Assembly (NCBI GenBank): GCA_023055425.1
Contig: JALGPY010000003.1
Coordinates: forward strand, 66,200,991-66,264,990
Direction of reading: 5' to 3'
From: Linanthus parryae
Lineage: Eukaryota > Streptophyta > Magnoliopsida > Ericales > Polemoniaceae
DNA length: 64,000 bases
Shown here piece after piece: positions 34,658-45,185 of this stretch (within the stretch, counting starts at the first letter, position 1; each line of letters starts with the position of its first letter). A program made the translations under genes and the position numbers. The notes under the pieces were generated by a model that did no database searches, had not been told where the DNA came from, and worked only from the letters and a program-made list of their open reading frames with translations.

Positions 34658-37600
34658 TCAAAAATTCAAAAGCAAATTCTTGATCAAGGAGTCATGGGGT
34701 GCGAACTGATGGCTCAGCTTCTCTACCTGCTCCACTTCTTGCTTCAATTGCTCGCACTTGGCATTCATATCATGATAGAGCTTCATAGCTTCTTCAGCCT
34801 TTTGCTTCTGCTGCTCCACCTTCTGCTTTTCAACTGCGAGGTTCTGGTGGCCGAGCTTCAAAGTTACGGCTGCGCGAATCAGAGTGACTCTTTTCATAAG
34901 AAATCTAAAACCCAGCCTGCCTTGAACTTTGGTCAAGAGATTTTGGCACATGCCACAAAGCAATTCGGCACTCTGGACAGAAATGGTCTCAGGTGTGGCC
35001 GCAGACAGCTGCTCCAAAATCCAAATGGCTTCGGTAAGAAACAGCCTCCTGTCAAAGGGCCCTATCTCCAGAGATCTTGCAAACGATCGGGGGTAGGTGA
35101 GGCGCATCCGAACTAGCCAGTCCACATCAGTTTGCTTCAAACCTGAAGCAATGTTAAAGCCAAGTTATGCTATCAAACTCGACAATGCACATGCGAAGAT
35201 GCAAACAGTGAATCATTACTTACCGGTTCCTTCGAGAATCTCACGAAGAGAAGGAATGCGCATTACTGGAGTCGTTGAAGACTGCCCTTGCTCCATAGTT
35301 CTCCTGTCAGCCGCGAGCTCTAACTCCTCATAGTTAGAAGGAAGAGTGTAGGCCACACCAGCTGCGACTGCATTCCCAACCTGCGAGCCCCAAAAGCTCC
35401 ACGCAGGAATAGGTGCCTCCGACTCAGTCACCGCCGGAGGCGAAGTGACAGTCGAGGTCGCTTGGCGGGGGACATTCTCAGATGCGGAAGCATCGGCAGT
35501 ACTTGTCCTTACTTCCTCAGCACCAGCATGGGCATCTTCATCCATTAGCACAGCACCAGCTTCAGCATCCTCGGAAAGTTCGATGATGTCCTCGAGAGGC
35601 TCACCTGCGTGATCAGTAGCTGCGACGGGCTTCTCAGTATGGGGGCTCGGAATCGGAACATAGGACGCAGAAGGCTGACTTCTTTGCTCCGACGCATGTT
35701 CCTCAACATTGCCTGCGATACAAAATGCGATGGTATGAGGTAACTCGCATTAAATGATATTTTGCTATCTTTACTTAAGCTAAGAGCAAGCACCTCCACG
35801 CGAAGGTGGGATTGAAGTCTCTTCGTCATACACTAAAGACGTGGAACCATGCCCTATTAGTGTGTCCTCATTAAGCAGGTCCTTAAAATGAGCATGACCT
35901 GGGATGCGAATAAACCAGTCATGATTCTGTCTCAATTTGCTAAGGCCTGGTACATGCGTATCGCTCAAATGATTACCTGAAGGTTCTCCGCACTTGTCTA
36001 CTAGCCAGCGGCGAATGTCAGCTTTTGACACGCCATGCTTTAACGCACCCACAATAACATCTCTATAAGTTACTGCGAGATTGAAGATCTCACCTTTATC
36101 GCCGCCTGCGATCTCTTCGAAGTCTGCTTGGGCTTGCTCCAGGACTGCTGCATCCTCTTCTTGAACCTCATCTTCCTCCTCCGCATGAGGAGTTACTACT
36201 TCGGGGAGTACATCTTCCTCGTCAACTGGACGCACTAATTCGTCAACATGCTGCTCTTCGAGGCTCCGCTGTCTCACACACTCGAGTTCCTCCTCTTCCC
36301 GCTGCCTTCTTCTCTCAGCAGCTTCCGCGGCTGTCTTCCGGGACTCAGCAAGAACGTCCTCGCTTATGGGATCGTCTGGAATGCCAGAATGGGTATCTCT
36401 CTTTTGTCTCTTGGCCAAAAGGCCACCGATGATCTCATCATCATCATCATCTGCGAAGATATGATTGGTTTAGGAAAGAATTGCAAAAGAATTATGATAA
36501 TGGGAAAGGAAATGCGACGGAGGTACCTCCTGATTCTTCCTCATGAATCACTACTGTTCTTTCTTCTTCCTCATCACTTTCTCTGGGCTCCTGCCTCTCT
36601 CCTTCTTCCTCCTGGTTGAATGGAACGAAAGTCTCGACTGCGAGCTCTTTCCGCACTTTGCTGGGCATGCGACCTTTGCCTTTATCCTAGACAGAAAGGG
36701 ACCTCGCCGGAGGAGAAGTTGGAGCACTTCTAGGGGAAGAAATTGAAATTCCCTTTTGCCTGGGTCTCTTCACTCTCGGCGCCGCAGTCGCTGGAGGGGA
36801 CGGATCATCTCCGGGAGGAGACGAGGCTGGAGCATTGTCTATCAGCGAGTCAGCAAAAGCATTCATGACTGCGCGAATCTTGGTTTCGACCTCAGGGTCC
36901 ATCCTCCATGCTAGCAGAAACGGCTGCTTTTGTCTTCTGGTGGCAACAATGGTGTTAACCAATGACTTGGAGCGATCACCAGATGCGAATCTCCGCACAT
37001 GACACTACAGCAAACAGTACAGAATAAAGGCATCAGCATAAGAAAATCAAGAAGCTTAACGCATGCGGGAAAAAAGTGCTTACCTTAGCAAATGCCTGGC
37101 TATATCTGAAGACATGCGTGTCGCCCTTCTTAACTGCGGCGATCTTTTCCTTCAAAATGACGTCAGGGCACAAATGGTTCTCATGATCCAGCAACGAGTA
37201 GCAACCATACTCAGACTCGCTCAGACTGCAATTGGGGCGAAACGGGAAAGAGTTTCTCTTGATCAAAGGAGCTCTACTTGGCTGCGCGGCCGACTGTGTC
37301 TCAATCCTCGTTTGCTGGGCGACCCAGTATGCGAGCCAATTCTGAGAACACCCACCCTCGCGGGTCCCTGCAGGCTGCTCAAAGGGAAGATTGTTCATGA
37401 ATACTGTCTTGCACTCCTTTGTTAGCAAGCGCTTATAGCAACCTCTGATAATGGACTGGGGCCAGATTGATGGTGCCACTGCATCAAAGCCGAACTGGGG
37501 AGAAACTCGAGTGGGGTCAACATCCACGGTAATTCTCTCATACCTTGGCGCGAGCTCACCAATATGCTCTGCGAGGGCAGGAAAAGAACCTCGTAGACAC

Positions 37601-38964
37601 CAGCAAAAGAACTCGCGATAGCGCTCATGGAAATGCGATCCCTCTTCGAAGAGGAGCTCTTCTGAGAAGACAACACCCTTAGAGGGGTACAGCTTCGGAA
37701 ACCATCGCACGTTCTCAACACGTGTGGCATAGGGCCTGGCAGTAAACTCTTTCCGTTTGTCGCATATCAAGCTCCAAACGCACTTGGTGTTGTTCGCTCC
37801 GAACCACCTCGCAGCTCTGCCGCTGTTGCGCTCCTCCGTCTCGCCTGGGGGACACCACTTGTCGGGTTTGAGAGCAGTTGGGGCATAGGATGGCCACCGC
37901 TCGAAGACCCACATTGTCAAAAAGGAGATATTGACAAAAGTCAGTACATCGAGGCGGCCACGCGACTCTTTCATGGCCAAAACCAGCTGATCAAGCCTGT
38001 AATACAGCGTGCCCAAGACCAAGGGTCCGAGTGCGACTCTCTGGCCAAGGGCGAGCCTCACAGCAAGTGGCAGAACATGGTAAAAGACCCCATCATGTGG
38101 GTGACCGTCGATCAAATATCTCGACAGCCAAGCACAGAGGAAAGCACAAAGGGTCAAGTGATAGCCTTTACCCTCCACATAATTCTCGGCCTCTGGGTTC
38201 TCACTCAGAAGCTTCTTAGTGATGCTGTTGTTCGCATAGTCTCGAAAGAAGTACTGCAACCATTTGTTCCAGGTATTCTTCGCAGACGTATCAACTAACT
38301 GCCAGTTTGGAAGGGCTTTCGTAGTAGTCCACCGGGTGGAGATTTTCTTTACCTCTGCCAGGCATTCCTCCATCTGCGTGTACAAGGCAATCTCCGCAGC
38401 CGTCCTCAAAGGACTCAAAGGGTCTACCTCACCCATGGGAGAAAGATCGTACAACATCTGCACGTCCTCGAGTGTAGGGGCAGCCTCGAACTCAGCAAAA
38501 TGGAATGTGTGAGTCGCAGGTGAGTAGCGGGAAAGAAGGTCTAGAAGCATGGACTGGTCCAGCTTCACGGCAGCACCCTTCATAGCACGAACAGCGAAGT
38601 ATACGCCGGCTTCATCAAGAGTCGCGGCATGATTGGTCAACACGTGGTCAATCCACTCATCCATGTAGTCCAATTTCTGGACAAAAGCTTGGGTAGAAAT
38701 CGCAGTATAGGGGAAATACCCATTCTCGATTCCCAATCGAACCACATCCTCGGAGCCAATTAACTCGAGTAAGGCTGAGTTAACTGGGCGAGTCAGTGTT
38801 AGCAATCCCTCAATTGGGACAGGAGCAGGCATTCTCTTCGCCTTAACCCTCGCATGGTAGAAATCTTGGCCACCTAAATAGGGGGCTTTTCGCCACAAAG
38901 CCTGCGGAAGATCGGGGATCTCTTCGTCCTCCTTGTTGGGTTTGGTTCCTTTTGTCTTGGCCAT
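34658..38964 (-). CDS. Antisense five-exon plant mobile domain gene in Tat-1
   Basis: The exons are 37084-38964, 36527-37004, 35794-36450, 35224-35712 and 34658-35142. The introns (79, 76, 81 and 81 bp) are GT-AG and phases fit, giving 1,329 codons. Exon 1 encodes a plant mobile domain (PF10536-like): HFAEFEAAPTLEDVQMLYDL, then LCAFLCAWLSRYLIDG and FPLAVRLA-type VLPLAVRLALGQ. Exons 2-3 are acidic and low-complexity with an Arg/Glu coiled coil, and include a conserved block (ALKHGVSKADIRRWLVDKCG). Exon 5 is helical, ending in a Gln/Lys/Glu coiled coil. A TAG at 36687-36689 interrupts exon 2 after 733 codons. Host proteins with this domain (MAIN, MAIL1) act in the nucleus in development and transposon silencing; a role here is inference. 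Confidence 0.8.
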
Positions 38965-39688
38965 TCCTGCGGAAGAGAAAGAAAAAGGGGGGAGAAATAT
39001 GCTACTTCAGTTTGAATTTCGAGAATCAAGATCTACAGAAAGAAAGATGAACAGTTTCTGGTATCAATTTCAGAAATTAGAGGGTTGCATTATCAGGAGA
39101 TTTCAAAACCCTATCCAAGGTCCTTATTATTGAGGGATCAAGCCGCAATTGGGTCCAAAGCTTGGAACTTCTTCACAAGTTTCAACAGATTATATGGGTT
39201 TACAGATTCAACGCAGTTCAAGGCATACACTGGTATTTTAAATCGAAATTGAACAAGGCCAACCTTGCTTCCGCAAAGCTTGCTTGGATATGCACAGTTG
39301 AAGAAGACGATTTGCAGTTTTGAACTGATGATTGATTATCTGAATCTGCTCTCGAAGATCTCCGGGTACCATTCACTTTAAGAGAAAGAAGTGATGCTTT
39401 GCAGCAGTGGATACAAAGTACTTATCCAAAAACAATGAAGGGTTGCGTCCTTTCAGTAGTCGAATCGCAACCGTCACCGTCGAATCGCGCAATCACAGGA
39501 CAAGCTGACGTCACGCCTAAAACCCTAGAAGCCAGACGGCACGACTCTAGGGGTTTTAGGTCATAATGGCACGCACGGGGGCTGAACTTACCTGTATTTG
39601 AATTGGTGTGTGGCGGCAACGCGTATGTTGGTTTCCGCGCATGGAAGTCTATACAGCTATGAGTCTTCACGCGCAGAAAGGGGGCTAA
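38965..39688. other. Tat-1 region upstream of the antisense gene
   Basis: It would hold the antisense 5' UTR and promoter. On the plus strand it ends in the polypurine tract AGAAAGGGGGCTAA at about 39675-39688. No other ORF is supported. Confidence 0.55.
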
Positions 39689-40315
39689 TGTAGATAGTGC
39701 TTTCTGAGCTGACAGATCTTGGCCACGTGGCAACCATCCAGCACACCATATTGTGCTCCACACACACTGGATCACCAGCCGAGCTGATCCATGTGGGGGC
39801 TGCGAGACAGAGCCCTCGCATACCACTGCACGGGACTTGTAGGGACTTTGTGGTTTGGAGGCTAGAGTAAGCCCTGTGGCGTGCGAGCCAAGGCCGCACG
39901 CGGCCTTTAGTAACTGTTTTGAGAGATTTATGGCACGAGCTCCATAAACCCGGTCAATCCGGTCAAACCCGGTCAACCTCGTAACGGTTCCAGTATTCGC
40001 GCACCACGTGCTGTAACGGTCCCTATGTACTCGGACGAACGTGCCGTTATGGTTAAGCTAATTAAGCCGCCATCAATGGGCGCATTAACCACACTACAAC
40101 GGTCACGTTCTCTTCTATATATAGGACGTTACCCTTTCCATACAAAGGAGAACACACTGGCCATACGCGGAAGCTCTGCCAAACCTCTGTCTCTCTCTCA
40201 GACATTGCTACTGCCTTACTCTCTCCCTACACACAACCCCACTCTTCCTGTGCGATCTCTGATCCTCTACATACGGTGTACACGGAGGTCTCCTCGCCGG
40301 AATCTCTTGTGCACA
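39689..40315 (+). repeat. Tat-1 3' LTR
   Basis: 627 bp. By eye it differs from the 5' LTR at about six positions, all in the first two thirds. Confidence 0.96.
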
Positions 40316-40320
40316 ACACC

Positions 40321-40669
40321 ATTGTTTCCTCCATTCGCTCCTCCATTGTTTCTCTCTTGTACCCCCACACCAGGAATTGGTTATGTATTTGGAGGGTTCA
40401 AGCGTGCCATTGCAACTTGCATCTCGATCAACTGAGCTCTGAGCTCCTCAGTCTCCCTTGCTCGATTAGCTGCATCTTACACAACTGCAATTCTAGCTAC
40501 TTCCGCATCCTGCATATTTTTGCGAATAGTTTCAATCTCAGCTCTTGTTTGGTCATCCATGGTAGCTGAGCTTGATTTCCTCTTGTCTCAACGCTGTGCT
40601 CGTAACAGGGATTCTGGGTCTTCAAGTGTTGGATACAAAGGTTCGTCTCTAGAACGGGACATGCACCGT
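40321..40669 (-). pseudogene. Athila gag N-terminus
   Basis: The minus strand begins MSRSRDEPLYPTLEDPESLL, then a coiled-coil-like stretch (RAEIETIRKNMQDAE) broken by stops, and ends at the Tat-1 target site. It continues at 29835 beyond Tat-1. Confidence 0.75.
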
Positions 40670-40777
40670 ACAATCTAACCTGAAATCACATATCACACAT
40701 AAAACGTAGGTGCGTAACATATATAAACAGAAAAGTAAAATCCCTAAGGTTAGGAATTATAAATAATTTAGCCGAAG

Positions 40778-40797
40778 TCCCCGCCAACGCCGCCAAA
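40778..40797 (-). other. Athila primer binding site
   Basis: Minus-strand TTTGGCGGCGTTGGCGGG resembles the tRNA-Asp-type site TGGCGCCGTTGCCGGGGA of Athila, with two changes. It adjoins the 5' LTR. Confidence 0.75.
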
Positions 40798-41566
40798 AAC
40801 TTGACATGCTCCAACTGCAAGTGTAAAGTTGTCGGTGCAGTAATAAATCCGGTAATCCGGGTTGTCGAACCCAAGAGACTTCGTGTTAAATTAATTAGGA
40901 ATTCTACACCTTATTTGGGTCAATCGCTTTGTTTGCGTTTGCTACTTCTACGAAAGGTATAAACAATGACGAGTTAATCATAGAGCTGTTGGGACGATTA
41001 ACAAGAATAATTGCAAAGATTACTAATATGGGACAAATACCGGGAATTCTTTAGGTTTACTAGGGATAATATAAACTTATGCTTTAATTTATGAAACAAC
41101 ATTGTGTCTTTTATTATTAATCTAGCAAGGTAAAATTCAGCGAGTTACCTAGCAAATTATCTATGCCCAAAACCAAAATATACCGAGTTACCAAGTCTAT
41201 TTCACTTTTAAGCATGCATTAAACATCACCGTTCCACTCTAACGATCCTAGTTAACAATACCGAGTTACCAAATATTAATTCGACTAGGTGAATTGTTCA
41301 CTTTACTGGCTAACTCTCACGGAGTTACCACGTGAATGAAAATTAAAATTATTCATACGTTAGCTACGCGCAAGAATAATGGAATCCAATCTCATAAACA
41401 ACCCATAATAATAAAAGAACACGATAGATTAAGTTGAAAACTTGAATCACAATCTCAAAACATCAAGTTTATAGCAAACCCTAAACGAGAGTTCCCAGGA
41501 AAGAGGGTTTAGCTACTACACATCATGATCAAAATATTGAGTTTGATGATCATAAACAAGAACTAG

Positions 41567-41947
41567 AGAAAAAAAGAGTTTAGGAATCAAACGAAGAGAT
41601 CCAATCGCTCCCAAATCTTCATTGGCCTCCCTCTACCTCTCAAACACGTCCAAAATCCTTGCTAACTACCCAAATTCACGACCTAAAACTCTTAAATACG
41701 TTTCCATAATCATATTACAAAGTTTTAAGAAATTGCGTAAAAGCCCTAAAACTCGGTAACTCGAGAAAACAAAGAGTTTAGGAATCAAACGAAGAGATCC
41801 AATCGCTCCCAAAGCTTCAATGGAGTTCCCTAGCTCTCAAACACGTCCAAAATCCTTGCTAACTACTCAAAATTATGACCTAAAACTCTTAAATACGTTT
41901 CCATAATCATATTATAAAGATTGAAGAAATTGCGTAAAAGCCCTAAA
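41567..41947. repeat. Tandem duplication within the Athila 5' LTR
   Basis: The block starting GAGAAAA...AAGAGTTTAGG is repeated after 196 bp, separated by ACTCGGTAACTC. The copies are clearly diverged from each other (for example CTTCATTGGCC against CTTCAATGGAG). Confidence 0.88.
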
Positions 41948-42192
41948 AATTTCTGGTGTTCCAGTATTCTCTTCATACAAACACTTTTCTCTTCGTACGA
42001 AGAGTCTCTGTACGAAGACTTTGGCTCTTCGTACGAAGACCTTCCCAGATAAGTACTGCAGCTTGTTTTGGGAATAGATCTTCAGAGCTGGATTTTTGGC
42101 TAAGTACAAACTCTTCGTACGAAGACACCTTCTTCCTACATTTTTTCTTTGGCTTTTTCTTTGAGTTCCTTGATAAAAGGGGAGTATGCAGA

Positions 42193-43580
42193 TTACTCAG
42201 TGACTACTTCCTTGACTTGTGTTTTCAAGGCTTTGAAACTGGTTTTCAAGATCTTGAAATCACTATCAGTTTTCTTCCGAGAGATTTCAAGATTCTGATT
42301 CAGACAAACAAGTTGTAAGTTCTCTTTTGCTTTCTCATGAACCTTTTCTTTCAAAACTCTAATCTCATTCAGATAATCTTCTTCATTTAAAAGCATTGTT
42401 CTAAGATAATCTGAAAGAGCTTCTTTTGGTTTTGAAATCAAACAGTTTACCATTACCTCAATGTTCTTCTCAGAACTTTCATCATGCTTGGCCATGAAGC
42501 ATAGGTTGTCATGTTCTTCTTCAGATTTAGAGTCACTTGAGATATCTGAATCACTCCATGAAGCTATCATAGATTTCTTTCTTATGTCATGGTCTTTCTT
42601 CTGAAAGTTCATGCTTTTCTTGTGTGGACAGTCTCTTATCAAATGTCCTGCATCACCACACTCAAAGAAGTTCATGACTCTGGATTTATTTTGTGATGAA
42701 GACTTACCTTTGTAGTCCTTGCTACTGGATGATCTGTGTCTTTCTCTGTTGAAGTCCTTGTTTCCAAAGTTTTTCTTCATCCTGAGAATTCTGGTCAATG
42801 ATTTGGAAATTAATGCAAATGGATCTTCATCATCATCTTCTGTTCAAGGCTTTGAATTTTTTCATTCTCTTTGGCCTTGAGTGCTAAGTTCTTGAAACCT
42901 TCAGGTAGCTCTCCATCAGCCTCATTCATGGATATTTCATGTGTTAGGATCTTCCCTTGTAGATCATCAAGTTGTAGTGATGAGAGATCTTGAGCTTCTT
43001 CAATGACTGTTGTCTTTGGTTCCCAATTAGCCCTTGGAAGACTTCTTAGTATCTTCCTCACTTTTTGTTCATTAGAAATATGCTTTTCCAATGAATTAAG
43101 GTTGTTGACAATGTCTGTGAACCTCTTGAACATCTCTCTGATTGACTCATCTGCATTCATCTTGAATAACTCATATTGCCTGAGACAGATGTTGATTTTG
43201 GTTTGCTTGAATTGACTGGTTCCTTCAAATGTCACCACAAGCTTATCCCAGATCTCTTTGGCAGTCTTGCAGTCTGAAATCCAGTTAAATTCATCTGTAC
43301 TCAAAGCACAATACAAGATGTTATTATCTTTGTAATTCTTAAAAAAATGTTCTAATTCAGAAGAGGAGAGCGAGTCTTCAGATTTGGGAGTTTTGATCCC
43401 ATCTTTTTCTGTAAAGAAAGTGTGAGGTCCATTCTGAATAATGATCCAAAGCTATATGTCTTGATCAATGATGAACATTTTCATCAGGGCTTTCCAGTGA
43501 GCAAAGTTTTCTCCACAAAATATAGGAGGTCTGCTAGAAACTCTTCCCTGTGAGAAACCACCATCACCTGCAGTACTCAT
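42193..43580 (-). pseudogene. Copia-C gag (UBN2 type) with zinc knuckle
   Basis: ATG at 43580 (MSTAGDGGFSQGRVSSRPPI) opens a Copia gag. The UBN2-type domain (AKEIWDKLVVTFEGTSQFKQ) follows, then a zinc knuckle reading FFECGDAGHLIRDC, in which the first Cys is replaced by Phe. A C-terminal coiled coil comes last. Gag binds element RNA and forms the particle. An in-frame stop lies near residue 42 and a frame change near 42800. A gag with knuckle followed by a long coiled coil suggests the SIRE/Maximus group. Confidence 0.8.
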
Positions 43581-43616
43581 GATCACCATATGGTTAGATC
43601 TTATACAGTGATACAA

Positions 43617-43629
43617 GCTCTGATACCAA
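43617..43629 (-). other. Copia-C primer binding site
   Basis: Minus-strand TTGGTATCAGAGC, complementary to initiator tRNA-Met, lies directly after the LTR. Confidence 0.9.
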
Positions 43630-43630
43630 T

Positions 43631-44926
43631 TGAAAGGGGAGTATGCAGATAGATATGCAACACATATACTCTAGAAGGGGGGGGGGGTTGAATAGAGTAT
43701 GCCAACTTTTTGCAAATTAGTGGAGCAGAAGAGTTTTTATACAAAGCAGTTAAGTTCAAGGCCTTGAAATCAGTTTCAAGCCTTTGGAATGAAAAACAAT
43801 TGAAATGAAACAGACAAGTATTTTTCAAGGTCTCGAAAAGAATTTCAAACCCTTGAAAACCGACAAGTTTGAATGCTGCAAAAACTAAGTATGAAAATGA
43901 ACTGTAAATGCAAGAGACAAGTGATTTATAGAGTTCAATCCACTTTGACCTACGTCTCTACCTCATGGATCTTCTCCCTGCAGGGTTTTCAAATCAATTC
44001 TTATTAATCAAAAGCTAAGCCCTAGATCTCAAGCACAGAGAGTTGCTTTACTCTGTTACAGCTTGTGGTCCTCTCTAACCTATCTAGTACCTGCTCTAGC
44101 AAACTGGTGAACTAAGAATTCTCTGTTTTTCAAGTTGAACAATCCTTGAGAATGAAATGAAGAAGTATTACAAGAATGATCTACAAATAAAGCACAATAA
44201 AGAAGAAAACTAAAGGGTAGAACTGCAGTGAAAAATGCAGTGATCTTCTGTGAGTTGGATTGTGAGAGTGATGAACATCTTTGATGCTTGTCAATCCAGA
44301 AATGTGTATCTCTTTTTTCCCATTGAATGTCCTGTCTTGTTGCTTTATAATGAGCTCCATTTATACTGTTTGAAGCTCTGCAAATCTTCCCAGATTTTCA
44401 GCAACAACTTCCTATTTTGTAGGCCATAAACTTTGACTCACTTAACAGCCTTCTCCAACGGATAGTTGATCACAATATTCAGAGATATTGTTGTGATCTT
44501 GTCTTTAAAAAAATTGAGAAGTTGTCATAAGTCTTTGATTGATCACAAAATCATCATCTCTTATTGTTTCCTTCCCTGCAAAAGCCAGATTAGGAAACCA
44601 ATCCTGCATATTTAGGAAATAAAATTTCCCTGCAAAACTAAGTCAAACTGATGGATTAAAACATGTTAGATATATCCAAACAATTTTTCTTTCATCATCA
44701 AATAATAACACATCAAGCACAGTGGTGATAGAGATAAAATCAGATCAGAAGAGTTGAGAAAAACTCCCCCTTAGAACATGCATACATGTCAGACAGTTTC
44801 AAGGCTTTGACTTCTGGTTCAAGGCCTTGAAATAGCTCCTGTGAAACCTGATTTAAGACTTTGAAAACTGGTTCAAGGCCTTGAAATAACTAAGTATTTA
44901 AAGTCCATGAAACCTGTGACCTTACA
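43631..44926 (-). repeat. Copia-C 5' LTR
   Basis: About 1.3 kb, TG...CA in plus-strand reading. It contains at least three copies of the palindrome TTCAAGGCCTTGAA (about 43754, 44818 and 44872) plus degenerate ones. Confidence 0.8.
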
Positions 44927-45185
44927 CTTGCTTCCAAAGCTCGTTTCCATCTCCCGCATGATCCTCCAAGCCCTATTTTCCTGCGAATCACAACAAGAAA
45001 ACACAACCCGCGATCATATCACAATAAAAGCTCAAAATATTACTAGAAACGCCCGGATTTATCAATTAAAGCTCACGAACTCGTGTTATCAAATTTTAGC
45101 ATAATTTACTCAAAATACGACAAATTCTCCATGTTGAGCACGCAAAACATAGTAAAATAACTCCGAAAATGGAGTTATCAATGTT

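Larger units (their letters stand above)
29841..40315 (+). mobile_element. Tat-1: Tat-lineage Ty3/gypsy element with internal deletion
   Basis: Two 627-bp LTRs (29841-30467 and 39689-40315) are bounded by the perfect target duplication ACACC (29836-29840 and 40316-40320). It carries PBS, a gag 5' fragment fused to integrase, a 54-bp tandem repeat array and a long antisense gene, then a polypurine tract. Compared with Tat-2, about 4.8 kb from within gag to just before integrase is missing. Only about six LTR-LTR differences are visible, so insertion was recent. Confidence 0.95.
42173..44926 (-). mobile_element. Copia-C, truncated SIRE-like Copia element
   Basis: On the minus strand it has a 5' LTR (43631-44926), an iMet-type PBS and gag. 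After gag, only about 20 bp resembling the LTR terminus (CTGCATACTCCCCTTTT) remain before Athila LTR sequence resumes. Pol and nearly all of the 3' LTR are lost. CTTG (42169-42172 and 44927-44930) may be the target duplication. Confidence 0.8.
17953..45180 (-). mobile_element. Athila Ty3/gypsy retrotransposon with nested insertions
   Basis: The element starts TGATACACTCC and ends GAGTTATCA. It is flanked by the perfect target duplication ATGTT (17948-17952 and 45181-45185). Joining the flanks reconnects Copia-1 integrase to RT in frame. On the minus strand it shows 5' LTR, tRNA-Asp-type PBS, gag-protease, RT, RNase H, integrase and an env-like ORF. A long spacer, a polypurine tract and the 3' LTR follow, the Athila plan. 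Tat-1 and Copia-C are inserted in it. All its ORFs are broken. Confidence 0.93.
40802..45180 (-). repeat. Athila 5' LTR, interrupted by Copia-C
   Basis: The LTR is 40802-42172 plus 44931-45180. It carries a tandem duplication of about 190 bp (41567-41750 and 41763-41947) that the 3' LTR lacks, and the Copia-C insertion. Confidence 0.9.

Noticed and set aside
36400..36700. Idea that the TAG at 36687 is removed as a tiny intron
   Set aside because: The only GT...AG pair around it spans 16 bases, far below plant intron size; treated as a nonsense codon.
39422..39976. Minus-strand ORF over the Tat-1 3' LTR
   Set aside because: Also seen as fragments in the other LTR copies; Arg/Trp/Cys-rich shadow with no domain.
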